The notes beneath the pieces were generated by a model. The model was not told where the DNA came from. It ran no database searches and saw only the letters and a program-made list of their open reading frames with translations. Positions 11,691 through 23,847 of a stretch of 64,000 bases of DNA are shown here, piece after piece. The DNA is from Lithodes maja (Eukaryota > Arthropoda > Malacostraca > Decapoda > Lithodidae): assembly GCA_037953745.1 (NCBI GenBank), contig JBAKBP010007172.1, positions 1 to 64,000 on the forward strand. Direction: 5' to 3'. A program made the translations under genes and the position numbers. Numbering within the stretch: the stretch's first letter is position 1; each line of letters opens with the position of its first letter.

Positions 11691-12100
11691 AAAACAAAAG
11701 TGGGATAGTTTGAAGCCTGTTTATTGCTGCAGGCCGTATTTAAACTGAATAACCGGCTGATGGTCATCCGAATAGTTAAAAGGACGTCACCGGTACTGGA
11801 AGGGTTAAAAGTGTTATGTTTTGGCTACGGCTTTGGCCTAAACATGTCGATAGGCTACCTCACCAACCCAACAGGCCCCCAGAAGGACTCCAAACTACTG
11901 CCACATCACTGTCTGCAAATCTCTCTCTCTCTCTATATATATTTCTTCGCTATCCATTTCTTCCACTTTCACGTAATATTGGGTTTGTTATCTCTACTAG
12001 AAATATGCCTTGATCACCTCGCTGGGATCGTAAGGGGTGTGTGGCCAGTGTATGCATATATATATTTATGTGAACCTAAATCTATGTCTCTCGCTCTCTC
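11691..12100. other. No supported gene
   Basis: No domain or terminal repeat recognised. Contains a short CT tract and TATATATA at about 11925-11940. Confidence 0.4.
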
Positions 12101-12355
12101 TATCAGGCCTATATAGTGAACGAGGGAGTCATCTAACAGTCTTCACTACGCTATATATTCTCTCTCTCTCTCTCTCAGGCCTATATGGTGAATGAGGGAG
12201 TCATCTAACAGTTTTCACTACGCTATATACTCTCTCTCTCTCTTTCTCACTAACTCTCTCTCTCTCTCTCACTATCTCTATATCTCTCTATGTCACTATC
12301 ACTATCTCTCTCTCTCTCTCTCTCACAGGCCTATATGGTGAACTAGGGGGTCACC
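12100..12355. repeat. Irregular satellite: AGGCCTATATRGTGAA unit with CT tracts
   Basis: The block AGGCCTATATAGTGAACGAG is seen at about 12104, 12177 and 12329; the first two copies continue into GGGAGTCATCTAACAG...TTCACTACGCTATATA. The copies are separated by CT-dinucleotide tracts of varying length. Confidence 0.6.
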
Positions 12356-12449
12356 ACTACTACTCGCATCCCAACTATACTGTATAGTGGTTTATCGGAA
12401 CGACCAATCAGAAGCTCCATCACTCCTGCTCGTTGATTGGCTAGCGTAG

Positions 12450-12697
12450 TATGGCTGCTTGGAGGGGGCGCATAGGGAGGAGGGAAAGAGAAGAGGATGT
12501 GGAAGAGGGGAGAAGGGAGGGAAAAGAGAGGGAGAGGAGGATGTGGAAGAGGGAGAAGGAAGAGAAAAGAGAGGGAGAGGAGGATGTGGAAGAGGGGAAA
12601 GAGGGGAGCAGGAGGGAAAAGAGAGGGAGAGGAGGATGTGGAAGAGGGAAAAGAGTGGAGAAGGGAGATAAAAGAAAGGGAGAGGAGGATGTGGAAG
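12450..12697 (+). repeat. GA-rich minisatellite, left part
   Basis: Tandem units of about 45-55 bp built around GAGGAGGATGTGGAAGAGGG. The same array resumes at 16319, on the other side of CR1 copy 2, so the LINE has been inserted into the array. Long open frames here on both strands are low-complexity artefacts. Confidence 0.75.
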
Positions 12698-12918
12698 AGT
12701 ACAAAGGAGTACAAAGGAAATCAAGCAACAACAGTTCTAGTGACCCTTCTAGGCTGCTTGTCATCCAAAATATTGAGGATCAAGTGTCCAAACAGTGGTT
12801 TAGAGTGAGTAAGGGAACATTGGAAAGGGAACTACTGCCCTAGAACTAATGTCCGTGGCAGGATTAGGAAGTTAGTAGGGGACAGATGGGTTAGTAACTG
12901 AGGGGGGATAAAATAAAG

Positions 12919-15649
12919 TTATTCATTTACAAACGCAGTCAGTCGCGGGTTTGATGCGAGATATTTGTCTAAGCGGAGTTTAAATGAATCAACGGTGCTG
13001 CAGTCTATAACGTCTCGGGGAAGCCCATTCCACAAGTTGACAACTCGATTGAAGACAAAATTCTTAGATTCGTGTGAGTTAAAAGATTTACCAATAATTT
13101 TGCAACCGTTTCCCCGCGTGTAATTAGATTGCTCGATAGTGAAGTACTTACTACAGTTCATATTGTCGATGCCTTTTATGATTTTGAACACTTGAATTAA
13201 ATCACCTCTTAATCTGCGCTGGGTTAAAGGAAATAGATTTCCCCGTTCTAGCTTGTTTATATCTTTTTGGTAATAAGGGCACCAGGATTGAACGCAGTAT
13301 TCCAGAAGAGGGCGGACTAAGGAATTGTAAAGGGTTTGGATAACTTCTTTGGATTTATGCCCAAATGACCTGCCTACAAAGCCAATTATTTTGTTTGCCT
13401 TCTTAACAACTTCTGAACATTGTTGACTCGGTTTTAGGTTACTCGATATTGTTACTCCCAGATCGGTTTCTTTGTTTACATTCTTAAGCTGAGTGCCATT
13501 CATCGAATAGTTTGCTTTCTCATTTAGGTATCCGATATGTAGTACTTTACATTTATCCGCATTGAAACTCATTTGCCAAATTTGGGCCCAACATGACAAT
13601 TTATCTAGATTGTGTTGCATATCGTCAACTTGTTCTTTTGAGAGTACGCTATTTGCAATTTTTGTATCGTCAGCAAATTTTGAGATTGTACAGGTGAGAC
13701 CCTCATCTATGTCGTTGATGTAAATTAGAAAGAAAATTGGTCCTAGGACCGATCCCTGGGGTACCCCACTACTTACATTGGTCCATTTAGATGCCTTACC
13801 GTTTATGACTACTCTTTGCTTTCTGTCGCTGAGCCAATTTTCTATCCATTTCAACACACCGTCTTGTATTCCATGCGCTTTTAGTTTTAGCAGTAAACGT
13901 TTGTGGGGAACTTTGTCAAAGGCCTTTTGAAAATCAAGGTATATAATATCTACAGCTTTACTCTCATCGTAGAGGTTGAGGATGTCGTGGAAGAAGTCTA
14001 AGAGGTTTGTTAAACAGGAACGTTTTTTACGAAAGCCGTGTTGAGTATCTTTAAGTATGTTATTTTCCTCTAAGTGATTTACGAGTCTGTCTCTTATGAC
14101 CGTTTCTAGCATTTTACATACAATTGAGGTTAAGCTAATTGGACGATAATTACTGGGTAGGGATTTGCTGCCTTTTTTGAATATCGGTGTTACGTTGGCT
14201 AGCTTCCACTGATCAGGCATAGTCCCAGACTGCAAGGATTCATTGAATAGCAATGTCAGTGGTATGGAGAGCTCATCCTTAGCTTCCTTTAGAACTCTAG
14301 GTGAGATTGTATCAGGTCCAGGCGTTTTATTTACCTTGAGTTTATCTAAACAATTCAATACTTCTCTCTCTGTAACGGTGATATTGCTTAGAACATCTGA
14401 ATTATCAATCTGAATCGGCGATGGTGCAGGGATATCACTGAGGTCTTTGGTTGTAAAAACTGATGCAAAAAAGGTATTGAGGGCATTACTCATTTGTACT
14501 TCGTCTTTGGTGTATTCTCCATTTTCATCGACTAACGGTCCAACAGTTGAAGTAACTACTTTTTTCTTTCCGATATAACTATAGATTTCTTTCGGGTTTG
14601 TTTTACTTTGATTCGCAACATGTAACTCCAGGGTCTTTTTACTTTGCTTAATTAACTTTTTGGCTTTGCGTCGTAGCTCTACAAATTTCACCCGTTCTTC
14701 GTCATTTTGTGAGGATTTTAATCTATCATTAGCAAATTTTTTAGCAAGCAGACAGTCTGACATATCTTTATTCCACCATTTGGGCTTATCATTATGGCCT
14801 GGACGCCGTATTTTCGATGGTATGCAGTCTTGCACTGCCTTAAGGTAAGTGGTTGTTTAACACTCCCAAGATGTATTTATGTCGTTATTGTTAGTCAGAA
14901 AGCTCCAGTCAGTTTCTTTAAGCTTTGATTTAAGTTTATGAAAATTTGCTTTCTTGAAATTAGGGACTTTCTCAATGCTGCTATTTGATTTGTTACCAGT
15001 AAACTTTAAAGTGAAAGTTATTGTACGATGGTCGCTGTTACTGAATTCATCACCAACATTCAAATTCTCTATTAATTCTTCTTTTGTTGCGAGTACAAGG
15101 TCAAGCACATTATTACCACGTGTCGGAGATTGTACAAATTGAAAAAAGTGAACTCTCTTGCAAGTTAGCATAGAGGTCGTGTCCAGAGTGTGAAGTAAGA
15201 ATATCGCCCCATTTAGTCACGGGTAAGTTGAAATCGCCAAGAATTACGGTATCTTGTATGTTAGCTATTTCTGTAATTTGTTCATAAATTTCACTGTCAG
15301 TTTGCACTGATTGAGATGGGGGTCTGTATAATAAAGCTAGTGTTATTTTAGTTCCTCGTTTATTATTTAATAGTACGTAAGATATGTCTATATTCGCAAT
15401 TTGAGGTTTTGACATTAAGACGGGATTAAGACTTTCCTTTATAAAAAACAGAACTCCTCCTCCATTTCTATTGATCCGACTTTTCTCAAACATTGTATAA
15501 CCAGGAAGCGTATATTCGGCTAAAAAGTCTCTGTCTTCCGTATTTAACCAAGATTCTGTAATGCCGATTATATCATAATGTTCTGTAAACACGATTTCCT
15601 CTAGATCTGAAAATTTATTGCGTTTGCTACGAGCATTTACATAAAACAC
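12919..15649 (-). pseudogene. CR1 ORF2 endonuclease-RT, frameshifted and deleted
   Basis: Reading on the minus strand, the endonuclease begins at about 15649 (NARSKRNKFSDLEE, ITESWLN, LGDFNLPVTKW), shifts frame near 15150, continues to NSDHRTITF, and is broken again near 14858. The remaining 638 residues hold the reverse transcriptase: MPDQWKLANVTPIFKKG, IYLDFQKAFDKV, GVPQGSVLGP, and the catalytic KFADDTKIA. About 24 residues present in the other copies (between KLER and NLFPL) are missing in frame. With two frameshifts and a deletion it cannot be functional. Confidence 0.8.
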
Positions 15650-15714
15650 CTTAAGAGTATTAGAGTTGGATGTTACTGATTGTGCATTGTCTGAATTTTC
15701 AGTTCGTATTTGAC

Positions 15715-16318
15715 TTACACTACCCTGTCTTGGGTCTGGTTGACCCCGTTTTTTGAACGGAAATCCTTGACTGCATCGTTCAGCAGATGACCAAGACGTG
15801 CAGCTCCTACTTCATTGAGATGTACACCATCTGAAAACAAAGATTTATCATAGTAAAAATGATCCCACGTGTCGACAAAGCCGATGTCCTCCTCCCTGCA
15901 GAGTTTGGCTAGTCGTCGATTTGTACTGGTAGCCATGTTGTAGAATCGGTTTTCTACATCAATCCGGGGAACAATTCCTGAAATTAAGATTCTATTAGAT
16001 TTTTCCTTGAAGGACCTGATCAGCCGCCAGTACTTGCAAAGTAGTTCCTCTGACCGCGTCCGTTGGACATGGTTAGATCCAACGTGGATGACGTACGTAG
16101 TGCTTGCGGGGGCGAGCCTGGAAACCTCTTCCACAGCCGCAACAATGTCGTCCACGCCGCCACCTGGGATACAGAATCGCTTTCTGGTCCTGGGTGCCCT
16201 GGCGCAGAACTCGGTTAGTTGGCCACGGACCATGGAGTCGCCCACAAGCCGAAGTTCTTCAGTTTCCTCTTCCTCGTCAATAGCCAGAATTTTGAAGCGG
16301 TTTTGGCATGTTGTCGGG
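15715..16318 (-). pseudogene. CR1 ORF1 esterase fragment fused to minisatellite frame
   Basis: Minus-strand frame with the SGNH blocks VGDSM, HVGSNHVQ (the usual Asp after Asn is His here) and SDGVHLNEVGAARLG. The N-terminal half is missing. The open frame extends further upstream only because the minisatellite has no stops in that frame (a Ser/Pro/Leu-rich run), which is not protein from the element. Confidence 0.7.
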
Positions 16319-16840
16319 ATGAAGGGGAGAAGGGAGGGAAAAGAGAGGGAGAGGAGGATGTAGCAGAGGGAAAGAGGGGAGAAGGAGGGAAAAGAGAGAG
16401 AGAGGAGGATGTGGAAGAGGGGAAAGAGTGGGAAAGGGAGAGAAAAGAGAGGGAGAGGAGGATGTGGAAGAGGGTAAAGAGGGGAGAAGGTAAAGAAGAG
16501 AGAGAGAGGAGGATGTGGAAGTGGGGTAAATGGAGAAGGAGAGAAGAGAGAAGGAGAGGAGGATGTGGAAGAGGGAAAGAGGGGAGAGAAGGAGAGAAAA
16601 GGATGTGGAAGAGGGAAAGAGGGGAGAAGGGAGAGAAAAGAGAGGGAGAGGAGGACGTGGAAGAGGGAAAGAGGGGAGAAGGGAGCGAAGGAGGGAAGAG
16701 AGAGGGAGAGGAGTATGTGGAATAGGGGAAATAGTAGAGAAGGGAGAGAAGGAGGGAAGAGAGAAGGAGAGGAGGATGTGGAAGGGGGGAAATGGGGAGG
16801 AGAGAAAAGGACCAAAGAGAGAGAGAGAAGGAAATAGTTC
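16319..16840 (+). repeat. GA-rich minisatellite, right part
   Basis: Continuation of the array at 12450-12697, with about ten irregular units of GGAGAGGAGGATGTGGAAGAG. Confidence 0.75.
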
Positions 16841-17095
16841 CTCTTGGTATGATCAATGTAGTTTCAGCTTTTGATATAAATATTAGTTATTCATCTTCAC
16901 GAGCCACTGAGCACACCAATTCCAACCAATCATGTTCATTAATAATCCTACTTAGGAGGTATGAGTTTACTACCCATTGAATTATGTACGACAGGGTATA
17001 GTAACGATTGACCATGACATTTAATAATTTTCACTAATAATTATACATAGGAGGTCTGAATTTGCTTCCACGTTATTTATTTATAGACCTATATT
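16841..17095. other. No supported gene
   Basis: AT-rich, nothing recognised. Confidence 0.4.
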
Positions 17096-17392
17096 AATTT
17101 ATTGATGTTTTGTTTTAACTTGGTCCCTAGACCTCTATCAAGCTTTAGAAAGACTCCCAAGGCCCCACTTTGAGATAAATTTGTACATTTTTCGGTAGAA
17201 AAATTCCTCCTAAATTACAGGATCTTTTTCGCTCGCCAGGAAGAAAATCGACACCTAAATGACACGAAAGGTCTAAATATTGGTAAGAAACTTGGGCGTA
17301 AGGTCTTAGAATCGCCAAACTAATGGGGACAACGTATTAGAATCTGAAAACTAACGGAGCTAGACATGAGGGTAAAGCGGGCCCAGAAAAAT
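17096..17392 (-). mobile_element. MITE family R1 (TTAA type), partial copy
   Basis: Reverse-orientation copy of the element seen complete at 47901-48271. It keeps GACCTCTATCAAGCTT, the GTACATTTTTCGGTAGAAAAA hairpin region, CGCTCGCCAGGAAG and the degenerate ~33-bp internal repeats. Terminal repeats are not preserved. Confidence 0.6.
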
Positions 17393-17462
17393 ATAAAAAA
17401 TTCCCTTTAATTTGAAGGAAGCATAGTAACAGCTGACCGTGAAATGCTTCCCTGCCACTGAG

Positions 17463-17680
17463 TAAAGCCGGTATCATATGAGAGCTTTATAGTCAACATT
17501 CGATAATCAACATTGTTCTGGCAACATTTCTGGAATAATTTACACTGGTATCGGAAACTAGATTGATGTTAGATTAATTTAGGTGACCGAAATATTCTAA
17601 GTGTTGACCTCATAAGCTGCCAGACCAGTGTTGAGGATAAATGTTTGAGGGAAAAAGCGCTCGTGTGATACAGGCTTAAA
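17463..17680 (+). mobile_element. MITE family R5, 218 bp
   Basis: Starts TAAAGCCGGTATCATATGAG and ends CTCGTGTGATACAGGCTTA, an inverted terminal repeat of about 20 bp. A second copy is at 47505-47725 and a diverged one at 45890-46135. No coding capacity. Confidence 0.7.
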
Positions 17681-17702
17681 TGGGTAGAGGGAGAGAGGTC
17701 TG

Positions 17703-17886
17703 GTGTTTGATGACCGTCCTCACACCAACACTATAATTATCACTCCCCCCCCCCCCCCCACCCCTTTAGTTCACAGGGTGGACGCCGGGTGGGGTATAAT
17801 TGCTTCCTCATTGGCTTTCTGGTCCACAGATTCGCCTCATTCATTTGGTGAATTTAAGACGCTTGGCCAATTAGCGATTATAAGAC

Positions 17887-17946
<60 letters not shown>

Positions 17947-17995
17947 TTCAGGTGTCAATTTTATACTGGTGAGCGATAGCTAACCTGTAATTTGC
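17703..17995 (+). repeat. C-run, decayed R1 copy and CT microsatellite
   Basis: A poly-C run at 17744-17760 is followed by a decayed R1 MITE (TTAAGACGCTTGGCCAATTAG at 17855, GGTGAGCGATAGC near 17968) interrupted by a (CT)n tract at 17888-17942. The CT tract appears to have expanded inside the MITE. Confidence 0.55.
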
Positions 17996-18480
17996 AAAAA
18001 CTCTCGCGAGGTTCCAAGATTAACAGATGAAGTTTAGAGATCATGAGATATTTTTGTATAGGTACGAAGGAGACAAAAGGCGCCTCCATTTCATTGCACT
18101 ACACTAATGCTTCATCTTCGCCGACATGGATGAAAACACCGTAATTAGAAACGCAACGTATCAAATATACAAATCAATACCTTAGTGCCTTCTGTCCTGA
18201 ACAAGAGCCTAATTGAGTCTCCCCTTTAATTGATGAGGTGATCGAAACTCTGCAGGTGAGAGCATCAGCCGGCCAGGTGAGGTGGACGGTAATGGCTGGG
18301 AGAGGTGGGGGTAACGTAATGAAAGGAGACAAAAGAAGGTTCACCATTTAGTATAATGTATGTTTATAGCTGTCTGTCTGTCTTAATCAATCAGTTAATC
18401 TATCAGTCATTCAATCAGTTAATCAATCATCCATTCATTCAGTCATTCAATCAGTCATTCAGCCATTCAATCAATCAAAC
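17996..18480. other. No supported gene
   Basis: No coding motif. 18370-18480 is a degenerate CAATCAGT/CATTCAGT tetra- to octanucleotide repeat. Confidence 0.4.
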
Positions 18481-19665
18481 AAGTATCTGGTAGAGGCCAA
18501 AGTAATAATGGGAAAGGATGCCCAAAAGGAAGGGAGAAAGAAAAGGAGTGTAGAAGGGAAGCAAGTAAAGAAAGCGAAAGGTGGGCAAGTAGTTTAAGGA
18601 AAGAAGAGAAGAATGAATAGATAAACAGGAAGGGATAGATGGATAAGGGAGTTAAGAAATGATAAAGAAGGGAGGTAGAAAGGGAGGGAAAGATAGAGTA
18701 GAGAGAAGAAGGGCGAACAAGAGAGAGGGGGAGGGGGTAAGAAGGAACGAAGGTAAGACATGAGCAAGGAAGGAAGGACAGAATGAAAGTAAAGAAAGTT
18801 ATAAGCGAGGAAAGCAGGAATTGGACATGAAGAAATTGTAAGTAAGGAAGCGAAGGAGGCAGGAAAATGTCAATTGGGAATGAAATAGTTATAGGGAAGG
18901 AAAGAAGAGATAAGGAAAAGAATACAAAAATAGGGATGGAGAGATGAAGGAGGCAGTGTAGGAGTTAAAAGAGTAGGATAAATGAATGAAGGAAGGGAGG
19001 ACTATAGAAGGAATGATGGGCATGATATATGAAGGAGGGAATGTAGGAGCCATATGCATAGAATGAAGGAATATGAAACGGAGGAAGGAAGGAAGGAAAG
19101 TAGTATTTAGGAATTCAGTAACTATAAGTAAGTAAGGAAGGATAATGGACGATATGAAAAAAGAATGGAGGGAGAGATAAAGGAGGGAGTGTAGGAGTTA
19201 TAAGGAAGGAATGGAGGAAGGAAGGGATAAGGAAGAGAGGAAAAAGGAAAGAAGGATTGGAGGGAGAGATGAAGGAGGGAGTATATAAGGAAAGAATGAA
19301 GGAAGGAAGGAATGAGCAAGAGAGGAAGGAAGGAAGGAAAGGGAGAGATGAAGGAGGGAGTATATAAGGAAAGAATGAAGGAAGGGATAAGACAGGAAAA
19401 AAGAATGAAGGAAAAGAAGGAGAGATGAAAGATGGAGTATATAAGGAAAGAATGAAGCAAGGAATAAGAAAGAGGAAAATGGAAGGAAAGAAAAGAAGGA
19501 GAGATGAAGTTGGGAGTATATAAGGAAAGAATGGGTTAAAGAAGGGATAAGAAAGAGGAAAATGGAAGGAAAGATTGGAGGGAGTGTAAGAGTTATAAGG
19601 AAGGAATGGAGAAAGGAAGGAAGGAAGGAAAAGGAGAGATGAAGGAGGGAGGCGTGTGCAGTATT
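18480..19665 (+). repeat. GAAGG-rich tract with irregular minisatellite units
   Basis: Almost pure purine on the plus strand. From about 19140 it settles into units with the recurring phrase GAGTATATAAGGAAAGAATG. The long minus-strand open frames rich in Ser/Leu/Phe/Pro are low-complexity artefacts. Confidence 0.7.
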
Positions 19666-19739
19666 TTGGCGAAGTGGTCAATACGTTAGTGATCGATGGA
19701 GGTGGAGACAGACAGAGGGAGTGTGAGGAGGTGTGTTTG

Positions 19740-19852
19740 TCCAGTCTCTCTCTCTCACACACACACACACAAACACACATACACACTCACCAACCTATTT
19801 ACCCTCTCTTTTTCTCATATACGCACATAAAATACACACACACATACTGTAT
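19740..19852. repeat. CT and CA microsatellite tracts
   Basis: (CT)n at 19744 followed by (CA)n-like runs to about 19845. Confidence 0.7.
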
Positions 19853-19854
19853 AT

Positions 19855-20146
19855 ACAGATCGGATTGGTCCAGTGGTCAAAGGCACCGCGCGCTAATTGT
19901 CCAGGAGAGGTTGAAATTTCGAGTTTTCCCGAATCCGAAGCGTTTTTTCCGGCCAAGCCGATGGAGAAGGATGTAGCGTGGTCCCCACTTAGCTAAGTTG
20001 CCTAACTATCAGCTTGTGTTAGCCTACACATTGTTTCACCAGATCATCTGCGTATGCACTATGGTTGAAACTCAGGCACCTCACGGTCGCCAAAGGTCGT
20101 ATAATTATGACCTCGTAGTTAAGGTGAGGCTGATGGACTGTTGAGG
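19855..20146 (+). mobile_element. Possible tRNA-derived SINE relic
   Basis: GGATTGGTCCAGTGGTC resembles an A box and AGGTTGAAATTTCGAG a B box at roughly the expected distance, followed by non-coding sequence. The cloverleaf is poor and no other copy is in the window, so this is tentative. Confidence 0.3.
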
Positions 20147-20527
20147 TTAAGGGGAGATAGGTCGTTTTTCTGGTCCCCTTTCTCCCTCAAGTTAAGCCCC
20201 ATTTGTTTTGAAATTATAAGACGTTCGGCCCATTAGTTTGGCGATATTAACACCTATCGCCCCATTTCATTGTCAATTTTAAGACCTTTCTTGCCATTTA
20301 GGTGTCTATTATTTCCTGGCGAGCGATAGCGAGCCTGAAATTTTAAGAGGAACCGGCCTTTGGCCGGGACATTTTTCTACCGAAAAATGTACAAATTTAT
20401 CTTGAAAGGGGTTCTGAGGGGTGTTTTTCTAAGCTTGATGGAGGTCTAGCGAGAAAACTAGAAATAAAGGAATAAATGAATTAATAGACCAAAAAAAAAA
20501 AAAAAAAAATCGTCCGTCTCCCCTTAA
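20147..20527 (+). mobile_element. MITE family R1, complete copy with TTAA ends
   Basis: TTAA at 20147-20150 and 20524-20527 bound inverted ends TTAAGGGGAGAT and GTCTCCCCTTAA. Inside are three degenerate ~33-bp repeats, the GCGAGC-GATA-GCGAGC motif, a GC hairpin (CCGGCC/GGCCGG) and a 9-bp stem ACATTTTTC / GAAAAATGT with loop TACC at 20369-20390. A poly-A run sits near the right end. Non-coding and non-autonomous; TTAA ends suggest piggyBac-type mobilisation. Confidence 0.75.
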
Positions 20528-20710
20528 GGTAGATGAGCATTGTATTCTACCTAGATTAAGAAATAAAATATAGATGAAGAATTATATATTATTGATAATC
20601 ATACACAGACATTCACTGACCCAATCAATCCCCTATATACTCACTCTCTCTTTCATTAAGGGAGCTCAGACGGTATTGTGCAGCATAATTTACTGGGTCG
20701 GCTCAATGGT

Positions 20711-20960
20711 TTAAGGAGGGGGTTTAGTTTGCTCTATAAACCTCTATCAAACTTAAACAAATAAATATAAATTTGTATATTTTTCGATAGAAAAATGTCC
20801 CGGCCGAATGCCGATTTCTCTTCAAATACAGGCTCGCTATTGCTCGCCAGGAAAAATGGCACGAAATGTCTTAATATTGGCAAAGGAATCGGACAAAAGG
20901 TCTGAAAATTTCCAAATAAATGAGGCGAATGTGTTGAAATTTCATGAGGAGGAGGACTCG
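20711..20960 (-). mobile_element. MITE family R1, partial copy
   Basis: Begins TTAAGGAGGGGGTTTAG and carries the same hairpin (ATTTTTCGATAGAAAAATGT) and the GCTCGCTATTGCTCGCC motif in reverse orientation; the far end is not clear. Confidence 0.55.
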
Positions 20961-21139
20961 AAAAAACAACTGCCTCCCATTAAATTCTTCAGTTTATTTT
21001 TGCTTGCACATTATAGCACCTTCCACTTTAACTTTTACATCTTTCCTTCCTGTTTATATAATTCACATCCCAAGTTAACTATTGTTTTTTTTCTTCTCTA
21101 TATAATTATCATCCCTTTCTCACCCCTTCCAAAGTCAAA

Positions 21140-21457
21140 TACAGTCAGTGGCCTTCGGATTTTTTTGATCACTCCCTCTCTTCTCCATTGTCCCCTCACT
21201 TTTCCCCCTCTACCACTTTTCACTTCCCCTCTGCAATCCCCTTACTTCTTTTTCTCTCCCCTCCCTCCTCTCCCTCTCTCTGTCTCTTACTCTCACCAGC
21301 TGTCTGTCTTTCTCCCACCAGCTGTCTCTCTTTCTCCCACCAGCTGTCTCTCTTTCTATCTTCTCCCACCATCTCCCACCTCTCTCTCTCTTACTCGCAC
21401 CAGCTGTCTCTCTTTTTCTCCACTCTCATCACCTTTCATTTCTTTCTTTCGTTCCTC
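21140..21457 (+). repeat. CT-rich tract
   Basis: Pyrimidine-rich sequence with several copies of CACCAGCTGTCTCTCTTTCT. No gene. Confidence 0.6.
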
Positions 21458-21794
21458 TTAAGGGGGTCACCTTCTTTTTTGTTTCATTTTTTTTTTTATC
21501 TTTCTCTGGCTTGTATCCATTCGGCCCCATTCAGCCTACTGTTTTAAGACGTGTATCCCCATCCAGGTATGAAGAAATCTGGCTTGGCCGGAGACATTTT
21601 TCTATCAAAAAATGTACAAGTTTAGCCTGCTGTCAATGTGTTTTTGTTTTTGTTTTTAAATATGCTGGCTCGCTATTGTTCGCCAGGAAAAAATCGACAC
21701 CTGGATGGGATAAACGTCTAAACACAGTAGGCTGAATGGGGCTGAATGAATACAACCCAGAGAGAGAGAAAAATAACGAGGTGGGCCCCCTTAA
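21458..21794 (+). mobile_element. MITE family R2 (fold-back, TTAA ends)
   Basis: TTAA at 21458-21461 and 21791-21794 bound inverted ends TTAAGGGGGTCACC and GGTGGGCCCCCTTAA. Longer inner arms (CATTCGGCCCCATTCAGCC / GGCTGAATGGGGCTGAATG) make it a fold-back structure. The central hairpin ACATTTTTCTATC... is shared with family R1, so the two families are related. Confidence 0.75.
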
Positions 21795-21814
21795 TTCATC
21801 ACTCTTCTCGCCTA

Positions 21815-22915
21815 CCCTTGTAACCCCCCCCCCCCCCCCCCATACCTTGTCTCTCTTACTGTTTCTCTTCTCATCACCTTCCGCTTCCCTCTTTCGCTCC
21901 CTTCATTATCTCTCTTTCACTCTTCTCTCTCTCCTCACCTCTCATTTATCTCTTTTGTTACTCTTACTTCATGTCTTCTTCCACCCCTCTTTCTTACCCT
22001 CGCAAACTCTCTCTCCTTTCTCTCTCTCTCTTACTTTCTCCCTTCTCATCACCTTTCGCTTCCCTCTTTCGTTTCCTTCACTGCATTACCTCTTCTCCTA
22101 CCCTAACCAGTAACCACCCCTCTCGCTATCTTCCCTCTCATCACTCTCTTTCGTTCCCCTTAATTCATCACCGTTATTTTCTCCTTTCTCCACGCTCGTC
22201 CTCCCCTCTCCCTCTACCCTTTTCACTTACTTCCTCCCCCTACTGTACTTCCCTCCTCTCCCTCTCCCCTACCCTCACCTCCTCTATCCCCCTCCCTCCC
22301 TCTTAACTAGCCCACCTCTCTCAACCCCCACCATCCTTTCTCCCCTCTCTCTCTCTCCTAACTTAACCATCCCTTCCTCCCCAACCCTCACCACTTCTGT
22401 TTGCCCCCTCCCCTAATCTTGCTACCTTCACCCTCTCCCCTCCCACTCATATCACCTCTCCTACCCTCAAACCCACTCATGCACCCCTCCCCTCATATCA
22501 CACCAGACGTCCCTCCTATCCCCCTCTCTCATACCCTCAACCCCACTCTTGCTCCCCCTCCCCTCCCATCACTCCAGACACCTCTCCTATCCCCCTCTCT
22601 CGTACCCTCACACCCCCTATTCTTACCTCCTCACCCCACCCCCTCTCTACTCCTTACATCACCACAGTCACCCCTCCTATCCCCCTCTCTCCTTTCCCCC
22701 CCTCCTCAAACCACTCTCTCGCTACCCCTCACATCACCCCAAACTCCCCACTCCCTCTCTACCCTTCACATCACCCCAGTCACCCCTCCTATCCCCCTCT
22801 CTCCTGTCCTCCCCCTTTCTCACCCCACCCTCTCTCTACCCCTCACATCACCCCAAACGCCTCCCCTCACCCCTTGTTTACCCTTACTCGCCCCCTCGGC
22901 TGTGTCAAGAGGGGA
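21815..22915 (+). repeat. CCT-rich tract with a minisatellite
   Basis: Pyrimidine-dominated sequence. From about 22480 to 22880 it forms irregular tandem units around CACATCACCCCAGTCACCCC and CCTATCCCCCTCTCTC. Open frames here are Ser/Pro/Leu runs and not genes. Confidence 0.65.
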
Positions 22916-23815
22916 AACGTAAGGCCGGCACAGCACTCCTCACAACAGATGCTAAAGGCAGACACACAGAGAGGGAAAGGGGGAAATGGAGGATGTGGTA
23001 AAATAATAAGAACAACAAAAAACATATAATGAAAGTAAATAATGTGCTAAAATGATAATAATTAAAAACATATAATGAAACTACCATGTTGAATGTGGTA
23101 GCATAATAATAATGTTATACATGTAAAGCATATACCATGTTGAAAGTAAAGACACACACACGGAACGAAAGGAAAGGGGCAAGGAGAGGAAGGGGTGAAT
23201 AGAGTACAATCATAATTCAATAATAAAACAAGAATTAAACCTCATAAAGAAAAAGCGATAAAGATTAATTTACAAGACTTTCCAGAACAGTGAGGTAGAC
23301 ACACAGGGAAGGGAAGGGGAAACTAGCGAATACAACAACACTAAACACGAATAAACACTCAAGAACATGGACAATAAAAATCGAGAAGAGGGAAACGAAA
23401 CATGCGAAGGGGGTAAAACAAAATATCTCGTATACAAAGATGACAAAGACAGACAAATGCAGACGGTAAGGAAAGGGGAGGAAGACAAGAGGAAATAGAG
23501 GGAGTAGTGATAAATATAAAAATACATATACCGAAATATTAGTGTATGACAAGACGCACAGGAAAGGAAAGGGGAGAAGTGAAAGGAGACACTGAAGAAG
23601 GAGAGATACATACAAACAAATGTCAAATTACCATAAGGAAAGCAAAAATCGAGAAAACAAAAATGCATACGAAAGAGTCGATAAAGAGAAAGTGAGAAAA
23701 TGAGACAAAAAGGCGTAAGTAGAATCCTAAGTTGTTAAAATGTGAAGAGTAGCTAAAGGTGGGAAAATAAGTGAGTGTATATTTGTCGTTCTGTGTGAGA
23801 GAGAGAGAGATAGAG

Positions 23816-23847
<32 letters not shown>

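Larger units (their letters stand above)
12698..16318 (-). mobile_element. CR1-type LINE copy 2, diverged, inside a minisatellite
   Basis: A minus-strand CR1 with its 3' decamer tail at 12698-12720 and its 5' truncation near 16318, inside ORF1. It is clearly more diverged than the other three copies. The GA-rich minisatellite lies directly against both ends, so the host sequence was the minisatellite. Confidence 0.8.

Noticed and set aside
12343..12843. Several open frames on both strands over the GA-rich array
   Set aside because: Low-complexity Arg/Glu/Lys or Ser/Pro/Leu runs from the minisatellite.
20808..22300. Pyrimidine-tract open frames of 110-217 codons
   Set aside because: Ser/Pro/Leu/Phe-rich translations of CT repeats, with no start context or domain.
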